Shown here piece after piece: positions 49,663-58,276 of a stretch of 64,000 bases of DNA. This DNA comes from Orlajensenia sp001423545. GTDB lineage: Bacteria; Actinomycetota; Actinomycetes; Actinomycetales; Microbacteriaceae. Every line of letters begins with the position of its first letter. Position 1 is the first letter of the stretch. The position numbers were made by a program, and so were the translations under genes. The stretch lies in the NCBI GenBank assembly GCA_001423545.1, contig LMOK01000002.1:620001-684000 (forward strand), given 5' to 3'. The notes under the pieces were generated by a model that saw only the letters and a list, made by a program, of their open reading frames with translations, made no database searches and was not told where the DNA came from.

Positions 49663-49821
49663 CAGCCCGCAATCAAGTCGCTGGAAGTATTCCGGTCCGA
49701 GTCTGCCACGGGCAGGTGCTTCGATCTGTGCACCGTGGTCAGAATCTGAATCACGCGGCAGGCCACACCCTTCCCATCCGGCTTCGTGCCTCGAATGCTG
49801 GATCCGTCAGCCCGTAAGCGG

Positions 49822-49898
49822 TCCCTCAGTGCTCGTAAGGGGATGACTATGTGGTCACGGTTGCGCAGTGGTGTGACCACCTGCTCCCTCAGTGCTCG
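49822..49898. repeat. Direct repeats flanking an inverted repeat
   Basis: TCCCTCAGTGCTCG occurs at 49822-49835 and 49885-49898. Between them lie GTGGTCAC (49851-49858) and its complement GTGACCAC (49873-49880). This symmetric layout is in a 378-nt gene-free stretch (49663-50040) between the glycosyltransferase and the YCII/VOC remnant. It may be an operator region or the trace of a small element. Confidence 0.55.
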
Positions 49899-50040
49899 AA
49901 GGGCTCACTGGTGGTGTCCAGTCTTCCTAATCGCGTTGCATCGATGGCTGGCCTGGGAATACAGCTGAGTGTGTCGATTTCGACCTGTCGCTATTCGTCG
50001 CATGGTTAAGGCTGGTTCAACGCATCGATGGGGAACGCAA

Positions 50041-50213
50041 TGAAGTACATGCTTCTGATCTACGGCAACGAACAGGCGTGGGGTGACATGGACGCCGCGT
50101 CGATCCGCGATCCTTTCGGGCTGCGCTGGTCGATCATGTCGAGGGCGGAGGACCTCTCGGAGGAGGAGAGCGCCAGCCGAGTCGCCGCATGGGCGGCGAC
50201 ACAGGGCGCGTAG
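50041..50213 (+). pseudogene. Chimeric remnant: YCII-type start fused to VOC-type end
   Basis: The 57-residue frame begins MKYMLLIYGNEQAW, the typical start of YCII/DGPF-domain proteins (normally about 110-140 residues), and then reads IRDPFGLRWSIMSRAEDLS with EESASRVAAWAA, the typical end of VOC/PhnB-type glyoxalase-fold proteins. The middle of both genes is missing. The two gene families often sit side by side, so an in-frame deletion is the simplest explanation. The start and upstream leader look normal, and the frame is still open, so a fusion peptide may be made. Confidence 0.75.
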
Positions 50214-51595
50214 TGCGCAACCTTAGCGGTGGTGTGCGGGCGACGAGGCCCGGATGGATGCTCGCGGTCGCTGCGCTCGCCTCCATCATGATCTCGCTCG
50301 ACCTGCTGATCGTGGCGACCTCGCTCCTCACGATCAGGGTGGAACTGGGCGCCGCACAGGACCAGCTGTTCTGGGTCGCGACGGCCTACGCGATCCCCTT
50401 CGCCTCGCTCCTGCTCGTCGGAGCGAGACTCGGCGACAGATTCGGGCCGAGACGGATGCTGGTCACAGGTCTCCTGGGGTTCGCCGGTGCGTCGCTCCTG
50501 TGCGGTCTCGCGCCGAACCTGGCGTTCCTCGTCGGGGCGCGCGCAGTGCAGGGATCGTTCGGGGCGCTCGTCATCCCACTCGCCATCTCCCTGCTCGTCG
50601 AGTCTGTCGGTCCGATGCGCACCACGCGTACCCTCGGATTCCTTGAAGCACTGACCGGAGTCGCGACCGTCGCCGGTCCCGTTCTGGGAGGCATTGTCAC
50701 CACGGGGCTCGGGTGGCGGTGGGTGTTCTGGCTCAACCTGCCCATCGCCGTGGTCACCGTCGTCATCTGCCTTCTGGCGGTGAGGGCCGATGGGCCAGGC
50801 CGGCGCGAGCCCATCGACCTCCGCGGTGCCCTGCTGGCTGCGACGTCCGCCGCCCTGATCGTTCTGGCCGTCGCCACCGGCCCGATTCGCGGACCACTCG
50901 ATCCGCTCGTCCTCGTCTCGGGTGTCGTCGGGATCGTGCTGGGCGTCCTCTTCGTCCGTCATCTTCGACGAACGCCGAATGGACTGATACCCCGTGTTCT
51001 GCTGCGAGACCGGCAGTTCACCCGAGCGCTCCTGACCACGCTCGCACTGTTCGCATCGCTGTACGGATCGGTGTACTTCCTCGCGCAGTACTTCCAGGTC
51101 CTCTATACGACGGATGCTGCCGGCGCCGGACTGCGGCTACTGCCCTGGACAGCAACCCTGTTCGTCGTCGCTCCCCTCGCAGGTCTCGTCGCGGAACGCG
51201 TCGGAGAGCGTCCGGTGCTGCTCGGCGGGCTGATCCTGCAGGCACTCGGAATGGGCCTCCTCGCTGTGAACGCAGGCAGTACCGACTACGCGGCTGCCCT
51301 CGTCCCTCTCGTCATCGCCGGTGTCGGCGCATCCGCTGCCATTCCCGTCGTGCAGGCCCTCGTCCTGGGCGCAGCCCAGCCGGTGACCCTGGCTGCGGCA
51401 TCCGGCGCCAACTCGTCGGCACAGGAACTCGGTGGTGCCCTCGGCGTCGCCGTGCTCGTCGGCGTGCTCGGTCTCACCGGTGGCGCGGCTACGGAGGGCG
51501 TCGTCGTGGACGGCATGCGCTGGGTCTTCCTCGGAAGCGCCGTCCTCGCCGTCATCGCCCTCGCCGTCGCCCCGTGGAAGCGTCGACAGGCATGA
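50213..51595 (+). CDS. MFS drug exporter (DHA2-like, 14-TM type)
   Basis: The roughly 460-residue protein has 14 probable TM segments, the loop motif GARLGDRFGPRRML (between TM2 and TM3) and the antiporter motif in VAGPVLGGIVTTGLGWRWVFWLNLP, which mark DHA2-type multidrug exporters. The GTG at 50213 overlaps the stop of the YCII/VOC remnant; ATG 50189 is an alternative start. It is the largest intact gene in this part of the accessory region. The substrate is unknown. Confidence 0.87.
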   Translation: MRNLSGGVRATRPGWMLAVAALASIMISLDLLIVATSLLTIRVELGAAQDQLFWVATAYAIPFASLLLVGARLGDRFGPRRMLVTGLLGFAGASLLCGLAPNLAFLVGARAVQGSFGALVIPLAISLLVESVGPMRTTRTLGFLEALTGVATVAGPVLGGIVTTGLGWRWVFWLNLPIAVVTVVICLLAVRADGPGRREPIDLRGALLAATSAALIVLAVATGPIRGPLDPLVLVSGVVGIVLGVLFVRHLRRTPNGLIPRVLLRDRQFTRALLTTLALFASLYGSVYFLAQYFQVLYTTDAAGAGLRLLPWTATLFVVAPLAGLVAERVGERPVLLGGLILQALGMGLLAVNAGSTDYAAALVPLVIAGVGASAAIPVVQALVLGAAQPVTLAAASGANSSAQELGGALGVAVLVGVLGLTGGAATEGVVVDGMRWVFLGSAVLAVIALAVAPWKRRQA

Positions 51596-51656
51596 TGCCA
51601 GCCTCGTACTCTGTCGTTGGTGCGCTGGCCCGTGCGCCGCGGGATGAGGGGGATCA

Positions 51657-52160
51657 GTGATCATTCGACCTGAACGTCCCGACGACGTCGAGGCCATCGA
51701 CGAGTTAACCAGGGCAGCCTTCGAGCCGATGCCATTCAGCGACGGATCTGAGGCGCCCATCTTGCATGCGCTGCGAGCTGCGGGCGACCTCACGCTGTCG
51801 CTCGTGGCTGTTCAGGATAACGTCGTCGTCGGTCACGTCGCCTTCTCGCCCGTTACCATCGAGGGGACGCACAATTCCTGGTTCGGCCTGGGTCCGATCT
51901 CCGTGCGCGCCGACCGCCAACGGCGGGGGATCGGATCAGCGCTCACCGCCGAAGGGGTCCGGCTGCTCCGGGAACAGGGGGCTCGAGGGTGTGCACTCAT
52001 CGGAAACCCACTCGTCTACAGCGGCATGGGTTTCACCGGCGGTACAGGGCTGACCTATCGCGACCTCGACCCCCGCATCATCCAGACCATCGTCTTCCAT
52101 GGCCTCGAACCGCAAGGTGAACTGCGCTTCGCAACTGCGTTCGAGCCGGAGGAGTCCTGA
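51657..52160 (+). CDS. GNAT-family N-acetyltransferase
   Basis: The 167-residue product has the GNAT fold: VVVGHVAFSPV (strand 4), GLGPISVRADRQRRGIGSALTAEGVRLLRE with the acetyl-CoA loop RxxGIG (read in pieces), and GNPLVYSGMGF. It belongs to the predicted N-acetyltransferase YhbS branch. The GTG at 51657 has GAGGGGGA upstream. The substrate is unknown. Confidence 0.88.
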   Translation: MIIRPERPDDVEAIDELTRAAFEPMPFSDGSEAPILHALRAAGDLTLSLVAVQDNVVVGHVAFSPVTIEGTHNSWFGLGPISVRADRQRRGIGSALTAEGVRLLREQGARGCALIGNPLVYSGMGFTGGTGLTYRDLDPRIIQTIVFHGLEPQGELRFATAFEPEES

Positions 52161-52381
52161 TAGCTGGGCAGCGTCACCGCCGCACGCGGGCTCGCCGGTG
52201 CGGTCGCGGTGCCCGCGTGCGAACGGGCCGCCGGCGCGATAGGCGCATCTGCTCACCCCAGCGTCGCCAATACGGGTCGTGCACCGCCAGAGGTCACGTC
52301 TCGGTTGGGGTTCCGTTGCTGGCGTCCGTTGAGGGACCGGCTTGTGGGCTCCAGATCACCGACCGGGGATCTCTATCGCCA

Positions 52382-52513
52382 CCAGTCCCAATACAAAGGC
52401 TTGGCAAAACGGACGAGATCGCAGCAACGGCCGTCCGCCTTCTCTCCGAGGACGACGCCTGGATCCAGGTACCGCCGATCTCCGTCGATGGTGGACTCAG
52501 GATGCGTCCGTGA
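52382..52513 (+). pseudogene. SDR-family dehydrogenase C-terminal fragment
   Basis: The frame reads RLGKTDEIAATAVRLLSEDD then AWIQVPPISVDGGLRM and a stop. This is the characteristic end of short-chain dehydrogenases (R-hG-x-x-x-EIA...LLSDDA...VDGG). The nucleotide-binding and catalytic parts are absent, and the DNA upstream to 52161 encodes nothing recognisable, so it is a remnant. Confidence 0.7.
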
Positions 52514-52590
52514 GTCACGCCGAGAACTGATCTCCGCCCGGCCCTCGGCGCATATGCGTCCGAGGGTCGGGCCAGCGTGCTGGCTGAGCC

Positions 52591-53625
52591 CTACGGCCGG
52601 ATGAGTACCTTGAGTGCTTCGCGGGAGTCCATGAGCCGATAGGCCTCGGCGATCTCATCCAGGGGAAGCTCGCGGTCGAACACCCGCCCCGGGTCGATCG
52701 TTCCATCGAGAACCTGCGGCAGCGCTGCCTCGAGGTAGGCGCGTACGGTTGCCGGCCCGCCCGTCAGCGTTGCGTTCTTTCCGAACAGGGATGCAAAACC
52801 GACGGGTGCGTCTTCGTACTGCGGTACGCCGACGCGAGAGATCGTTCCGCCGGGGCGCACGATGCCGTAGGCCTGTTCGTAGGCGGGCATGTGGCCGACG
52901 GCTTCAAGCACCACGTGCGCGCCTTCCCCGCCGGTGATCTCCAAGACCTTTGCGATCCCTTCTGCTCCGCGCTCGGGGACGATGTGCGTGGCGCCGAAGT
53001 CTCGACCGAGGGCCGTGCGATCTTCGTGGCGGCCCATGAGGATGATCGTTTCCGCGCCGAGCTGCTTGGAGGCGAGCACTGCCGACAGGCCGACGGCTCC
53101 GTCACCGATGACGACAACAGTCTTCCCGGGCTCGACCCCGCCCTTGTGAGCGGCGTGATACCCGGTGAGGTAGACGTCCGAGAGGGTCAGCAGCGACGGC
53201 ATCAACGCCTCGTCTGTGCCTGCCGGGATGACGACCGCCGTGCCGTCCGCCTGCGGGACGAGCAGCTTCTCCGCCTGTGTCGCTGACACTGCTCCGTCGA
53301 AGAACCCACCGTGCACACAGGACGTCGTGACGCCGTCGCGACAGAACGAGCAGGTGTTGTCTGACCAGGCGAACGGCACGATCACAGTGTCGCCGACCGA
53401 CAGGTGTACGACATCTGAGCCGATCTGTTCCACGACGCCGATCGCCTCGTGCCCCATGCGGCGGCCCTCTGGCGTCTCCTCAAGCGAGTGATACAGATGC
53501 AGGTCAGATCCGCACACGCACGCGTACGTGACGCGGATGATCGCATCCGTCGGTTCTTGGATGGTTGGTTCGGGGACGTCTTTGACGCGGACGTCGCCAG
53601 CGTTGTACATCAGGGTTGCTCGCAT
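52591..53625 (-). CDS. Zinc-dependent alcohol dehydrogenase family protein
   Basis: The 344-residue medium-chain dehydrogenase has the catalytic zinc ligands in CVCGSDLHLYH and GHEAIGVVEQIG, structural-zinc Cys residues in NTCSFCRDGVTTSC, and the NAD(P)-binding VVVIGDGAVGLSAVLASKQLGA. It probably oxidises or reduces a small alcohol/aldehyde. GGAGAAAGG lies before the ATG at 53625. It is the last gene of a minus-strand set with the cupin and the cyclophilin-like lipoprotein. Confidence 0.9.
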   Translation of the reverse strand: MRATLMYNAGDVRVKDVPEPTIQEPTDAIIRVTYACVCGSDLHLYHSLEETPEGRRMGHEAIGVVEQIGSDVVHLSVGDTVIVPFAWSDNTCSFCRDGVTTSCVHGGFFDGAVSATQAEKLLVPQADGTAVVIPAGTDEALMPSLLTLSDVYLTGYHAAHKGGVEPGKTVVVIGDGAVGLSAVLASKQLGAETIILMGRHEDRTALGRDFGATHIVPERGAEGIAKVLEITGGEGAHVVLEAVGHMPAYEQAYGIVRPGGTISRVGVPQYEDAPVGFASLFGKNATLTGGPATVRAYLEAALPQVLDGTIDPGRVFDRELPLDEIAEAYRLMDSREALKVLIRP

Positions 53626-53664
53626 GAGCGGTCCTTTCTCCTGGAGCTCAGCCGTGGAGCTCGG

Positions 53665-54062
53665 TCAGCGGTTGCCGTACTCGGCGTCGGTCACGTGTGC
53701 ACCCCAGTGGGCGCTGTCCTCGCCGTCGGGTGTTTCCCAGAGGGCTAGGTGGGTCATGAAGCTGTCGGGGGCAGCGCCGTGCCAGTGCTCTTCGCCCGGA
53801 GGCGTGTACACGGTCTGGCCGGCATGAACTTCAAGCACGTCGCCGCCACGGGTTTGGACGAGCGCGGTGCCTTCCATGATGCGAAGTGTCTGACCCAGCG
53901 GGTGCGAATGCCATGCGGTACGGGCGCCCGGACTGAACCGGACCAGGCCCGCGCTCAACCGCTGTCCGTCGTCCTGCGGGGAGATGACTTGGTCGAGCCA
54001 GACGTCACCGGTGAACCATTCCGGCGGGTTCTCACCGTGGGAGTGGTGGGGAGGATGTGCAT
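53665..54062 (-). pseudogene. Cupin-domain protein with a frameshift near the start
   Basis: The cupin core is clear: GARTAWHSHPLGQTLRIMEG (metal-binding His pair and Glu region) and TVYTPPGEEHWHGAAPDS. The frame also codes for the family's conserved N-terminal PPEWFTGDVWLDQVI, but no start codon lies before it in that frame. An ATG with a good ribosome site (GAAGGGA) at 54062 is in another frame that stops after 36 codons. Adding one base near 54050 would join the two. The only in-frame start is a TTG at 53958, which would drop the WFTG part. It is either a recent one-base loss or a sequencing error. Confidence 0.7.
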
Positions 54063-54076
54063 GGATGGTCCCTTCT

Positions 54077-54622
54077 CTAGTTGCGGGTCGCGATGGTCAT
54101 GGTGAACGGCTCGGTCCGGGTCGAGATCGCCTCGACATCGTCGAAGGTGCCGAGCCGGGCGATGCCGTTCCAGAACCCGACCTCGCCGTAGTAGAGCACG
54201 AGGTCGCCGCCGGGAGCCCAGAACCCGATGTCGCCGATCTCCGGGTCATCGCCCTCGGGCATCCCGTCCATCGAGAGCGGGACAGGGAGCCGTGTGATCT
54301 TCTCGACGGCGTTGAAGTCGTCGAAGCTGAGAGTGAGCGGGAGTTGCTCGACGAGCGCGTTCGCGGCCGGATTGTCGTGCAGCCGCGCGGTGATCGCGTG
54401 ACCGTCGATCGTCATCGTGATCGCGGTTCCGGGTGTGTCGGGCATCGGTTCTCCCGTTGGTGAGGCCGTGGGCGTGGAGGAGGCAGCGGAGGAGGGTGCG
54501 GTGGCTGCAGACGATGGCGGCGCACTTTCAGTCGACGCAGCTTGTTCGCTCGTCATGCACCCGGCAAGAGCGGGGAGCACGGCCAGAGCAATCACTCCTG
54601 CAGTGAAGGCGCGTCGATTCAT
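54077..54622 (-). CDS. Lipoprotein with cyclophilin-like fold
   Basis: The 181-residue product has a lipoprotein signal (NRRAFTAGVIALAVLPALAGC; Cys about 21), a Ser/Ala/Pro-rich linker (25-60) and a domain with ITMTIDGHAITARLHDNPAA and GDIGFWAPGGDLVLYYGEVG, typical of the cyclophilin-like family (PF18050 type). These proteins often accompany oxidoreductases. The ATG at 54622 begins the signal; a 23-residue upstream extension is unlikely. It is 104 nt from the divergent XRE regulator. Confidence 0.85.
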   Translation of the reverse strand: MNRRAFTAGVIALAVLPALAGCMTSEQAASTESAPPSSAATAPSSAASSTPTASPTGEPMPDTPGTAITMTIDGHAITARLHDNPAANALVEQLPLTLSFDDFNAVEKITRLPVPLSMDGMPEGDDPEIGDIGFWAPGGDLVLYYGEVGFWNGIARLGTFDDVEAISTRTEPFTMTIATRN

Positions 54623-54713
54623 CACGTGGCAAGTCAAGCCGGGGAACGCGCGCCGAGGGAGTCCCTTGCGGTAGGTGTACTGGCAGTGCATCCCTCATGA
54701 GAACGGTCCGTCC

Positions 54714-54719
54714 TACTGT
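54714..54719 (+). promoter_or_regulatory. Probable -10 hexamer of the XRE regulator, leaderless
   Basis: TACTGT ends 7 nt before the ATG at 54727; no Shine-Dalgarno sequence lies between. Confidence 0.45.
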
Positions 54720-54726
54720 GGGTTGC

Positions 54727-55605
54727 ATGGACAACAAGGCGGAGGTCCGGGAGTTCCTCATGTCACGACGCGCGCGCATCTCACCCGCGGAGGTCGGGCT
54801 CGCAGCCGGCGCTAACCGGCGCGTGGCCGGGCTGCGCCGTGCCGAGGTGGCGATGCTGGCCGACGTCAGCGTGGAATACTACGCGAAGCTGGAGCGCGGC
54901 GACATCGCCGGAGCATCCGCAGCTGTCCTGGAAGCACTCGCACGCGCACTGCGCCTCGATGAAACGGAGCGGATGCATCTGCTCGATCTCGCACGGGCGG
55001 CCGATGGCATCCCGACCTCCGGTCGACCCCGCCGGCGCGCGACCTCACAGCAACCAGCCCGCGCCGGTCTGCAACGCACGCTCGACGCGATCACCGGCGG
55101 ACCCGCGTTCGTCCGGGACCGGCACCAGAACCTCATCGCCACGAACGCCCTCGGCGCAGCGTTCTACTCACCAGTCATCGGCACCAGCGGCCGGGTGCCG
55201 AACCTGGCACGGTTCCAGTTCCTCGACCCGGCATCCCGTGACTTCTACCCCGACTGGGAACTGTTCGCTCAGATGTGCGTCGGCATCATGCGCGTCGAAG
55301 CGGGGCGGGACCCACATGACCGCGCCATGCAGGACCTGGTCGGCGAACTCATCACCAGGAGCGAAACCTTCGCCACACTGTGGTCCGCACACGACGTCCG
55401 AACTCACGGCACCGGCACCAAACGCTTCCAGCACCCCGTCGTCGGCGAGCTCACCCTGCTCTATGAAGAACTCGCCGTTACCGCCGAAGATGGCCTCAGC
55501 CTCCTCATCTACACAGCCGAGCCGGGGTCGCCGTCAGCGGAGCGACTCCAGATGCTCGCCAACTGGAGTGCCGACGTTCCGGCGCGCACGGCACCGTCAG
55601 AATGA
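54727..55605 (+). CDS. XRE-family regulator with MmyB-type ligand-binding domain
   Basis: The 292-residue product has an N-terminal helix-turn-helix (about 1-75; LRRAEVAMLADVSVEYYAKLERG) and a C-terminal MmyB-like PAS-type domain (about 100-260; GPAFVRDRHQNLIATNALG, FLDPASRDFYPDWE). Such regulators often sit divergent from a short-chain, cupin or alcohol dehydrogenase gene and repress it, releasing on binding a fatty-acid- or quinone-like ligand. The arrangement here is the same. It overlaps nothing; a LacA-type gene starts 44 nt downstream of its stop. Confidence 0.9.
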   Translation: MDNKAEVREFLMSRRARISPAEVGLAAGANRRVAGLRRAEVAMLADVSVEYYAKLERGDIAGASAAVLEALARALRLDETERMHLLDLARAADGIPTSGRPRRRATSQQPARAGLQRTLDAITGGPAFVRDRHQNLIATNALGAAFYSPVIGTSGRVPNLARFQFLDPASRDFYPDWELFAQMCVGIMRVEAGRDPHDRAMQDLVGELITRSETFATLWSAHDVRTHGTGTKRFQHPVVGELTLLYEELAVTAEDGLSLLIYTAEPGSPSAERLQMLANWSADVPARTAPSE

Positions 55606-55649
55606 CCCAGCTCAGGAGATTCCCGCTTCCACCCCGCCCAGAGGTAGGC

Positions 55650-56219
55650 ATGACGCTCACAGAACTTCTCTCCCTGCTCGACGCCGGTGAGACAATCGCC
55701 GGCGATTCACCCGGCCACGCCACCATGCACGACACCAGTCAAGAAGCACTCCGCATCGCTGGCGAACTCAACGCCGGCTACCACGAGCAGACGGAGGTAC
55801 GAAGACTTCTGGCGCGACTGATCGGCAAACCCGTCGACGAGACCGTGACCGTCTTCCCGCCGTTCACCGCCGACTTCGGAAGAAACATCACTCTCGGCAA
55901 GCGCGTCTTCATCAACTCCGGCTGCCGATTCCAAGACCAGGGCGGCATCACGATCGGCGACGACTGCCTGATCGGCCACAATGCCGTCATCGCGACTCTT
56001 CAGCACGACATCGACCCTCGCCGACGTAGCGACCTCATACCCTCACCGGTGGTCATCGAGCGAAACGTCTGGCTGGGAGCGAACGTCACCGTTCTCCCGG
56101 GCGTCACCATCGGTGAAGACGCGGTCATCGGCGCCGGCTCGGTCGTCACCAAGGACATTCCAGCCGGCACGATCGCCGTCGGCTCACCCGCCCGCGTGGT
56201 CCGCACCATCGACGGATAG
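55650..56219 (+). CDS. LacA/maltose acetyltransferase-like O-acetyltransferase
   Basis: The 189-residue product has the family's start (MTLTELLSLLDAGETI, then HDTSQEALRIAGELN), and a left-handed beta-helix built of hexapeptide repeats from about residue 90, with ITIGDDCLIGHNAVIATLQHD (His in the active site) and NVTVLPGVTIGEDAVIGAGSVV. It acetylates a sugar or small hydroxyl compound with acetyl-CoA. The ATG at 55650 has AGAGG 6 nt upstream; ATG 55602 overlapping the regulator's stop is an alternative. Confidence 0.87.
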   Translation: MTLTELLSLLDAGETIAGDSPGHATMHDTSQEALRIAGELNAGYHEQTEVRRLLARLIGKPVDETVTVFPPFTADFGRNITLGKRVFINSGCRFQDQGGITIGDDCLIGHNAVIATLQHDIDPRRRSDLIPSPVVIERNVWLGANVTVLPGVTIGEDAVIGAGSVVTKDIPAGTIAVGSPARVVRTIDG

Positions 56220-56324
56220 GCGGCTTCGGCAACACCCAATCGCGCCCTGCTAAACGACAGCAATCCTCTCTGAGGGATCCTCTTACGAGCGCATGGGAGT
56301 ATCAACAGAACTTGGGGAGTGCAT

Positions 56325-56801
56325 GTGACTGAACGGCTCGAGGCCGCCTCGACCAGAGCAGCCCCGACGAAGGTGCGTTCGTTCCGCCGCAGACCTCCGG
56401 TAGACCTGACAGGCTTCCTGCGCCGGATGTGGTGGGTTGGCCACGCGCAACTGTTCATCTCCGCAGGCGCGGCAGTGATCGGGTTCGCATCCACCATCAT
56501 CACCATCGCCATGATTGCCGGGCGGCTGGAACCGTCGTTCTATGGGGTGCTGACCTTTGGCGCGTGGATGCTCGCCTTCGCGTTACCGTTCCTCACCTCC
56601 GGGATCGCGCTCCGAGCTGCCTCAATCGCCCTCGCGGAGATTGACCGGCCGACCGGACGGGTCATCCTCGGCATCATGTACGTCGTCACTATCGCCGTGG
56701 TCAGCGTCCTCTTCGTGTTCGCCTGCACCCTCGCCCAGATCTGGTTGCTCTGGCCGATCACCACATGGATCCAGAGTTCCATGGGCCCGAGCGTCTACTG
56801 A
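56325..56801 (+). CDS. Membrane protein of unknown function
   Basis: The 158-residue product has a basic N-terminus (RSFRRRPP) and about three to four TM segments (roughly 38-68, 78-95, 112-140). GTG 56325 has GGGGAG 6 nt upstream. It ends right before the recombinase region. No family was recognised. Confidence 0.55.
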   Translation: MTERLEAASTRAAPTKVRSFRRRPPVDLTGFLRRMWWVGHAQLFISAGAAVIGFASTIITIAMIAGRLEPSFYGVLTFGAWMLAFALPFLTSGIALRAASIALAEIDRPTGRVILGIMYVVTIAVVSVLFVFACTLAQIWLLWPITTWIQSSMGPSVY

Positions 56802-56947
56802 CGCTGGTGAGTGGCGCCGCTCGATGGTGAGTGGGCGTCGGACGACGTGAGCGCGGGCGGTAGTCGCCTCCTGGACGCTACCGCCCTAGACGATTGTCAC
56901 TTCGGTCCCCTCCGATTCGTCGGAACCCGGAGCGCGGAGATCCTTAC

Positions 56948-57379
56948 CTACTTGCCGGTCCTTGTCTGTGTCTGTCGCTGGATAGTTCTGTAGATGGTCG
57001 ACCGGGCGACGTTGAACAGCTCTGCGAGTTCAGCAGTGGTGTGGGTGCCGGCGTCGTGGACTTCCATGAGGTGACGCTGCTGTGGGCCGGAGAGTTTTGG
57101 CTGCTTGCCGCGGAGCCGACCTTTCGCCTTCGCCACGTGCATCCCTTCCCGAGTTCGGGCTCGGATCAGGTCGGATTCGAACTCGGCCACCATCGCGAGC
57201 ACGTTGAACAGCAGCCTCCCGACGGGGTCGAGAGGATCGTGGACGGACCCGCCGATGCTGAGTTTGACGTGTTTGGCGGTGAGTTCGTCGACGATGTCGC
57301 TCGCATCGCGGAGCGAGCGTGCCAGTCGGTCGAGCTTCGCCACCACCAAGGTGTCGCCATCGCGGCACGCGGCCAGGTC
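56948..57379 (-). pseudogene. Serine recombinase lacking its N-terminus
   Basis: The frame starts inside the catalytic domain, DLAACRDGDTLVVAKLDRLARSLRDASD (pieces), continues with VLAMVAEFESDLIRARTREG and a C-terminal helix-turn-helix (ELAELFNVARSTIYRTIQR). This is a Tn3-resolvase/DNA invertase-type protein, but the first 60 or so residues, including the catalytic Ser, are missing and are replaced by glycoside hydrolase DNA at about 57380. It cannot recombine DNA. Confidence 0.85.
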
Positions 57380-57381
57380 CC

Positions 57382-57557
57382 GCCGTTACTTGCGGATACG
57401 GCTTCGATAGGGATGGGGTGGTGGATGCGTCGCCGTAGACCCAGGTGCCGATGCCGGTCTCGCCGAGGTAGTCCCGCGAGGTCCACGCGAAATCGCCGAT
57501 CACGTTCGGGTGTTCTTCACCCAACTCGAACTGGCGCAGGTTGGCCCCGTGCTGCAC
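57382..57557 (-). pseudogene. Glycoside hydrolase family 2 fragment
   Basis: The frame reads EEHPNVIGDFAWTSRDYLGE, TGIGTWVYGDAST and PSLSKPYPQVTAG. HPxVIGDFxWTxxDYLGExGIG is a conserved block near the active site of GH2 beta-galactosidase/glucuronidase-like enzymes. Only about 50 residues are left, cut at one side by the recombinase remnant and at the other by the promoter of the response regulator gene. Confidence 0.75.
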
Positions 57558-57559
57558 CG

Positions 57560-57576
57560 CTTCAGCCGCCCTTCAG
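57560..57576 (+). promoter_or_regulatory. Tandem CTTCAG boxes before the response regulator gene
   Basis: CTTCAG occurs at 57560-57565 and 57571-57576, 11 bp apart (one helical turn), ending 22 nt before the ATG of the regulator. The same hexamer in the same phasing occurs before the third gene of this locus, so it is the likely binding site of the regulator, pointing to autoregulation. Confidence 0.6.
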
Positions 57577-57598
57577 GCCATGCCGCCACACTTGAGTG

Positions 57599-58265
<667 letters not shown>

Positions 58266-58276
<11 letters not shown>

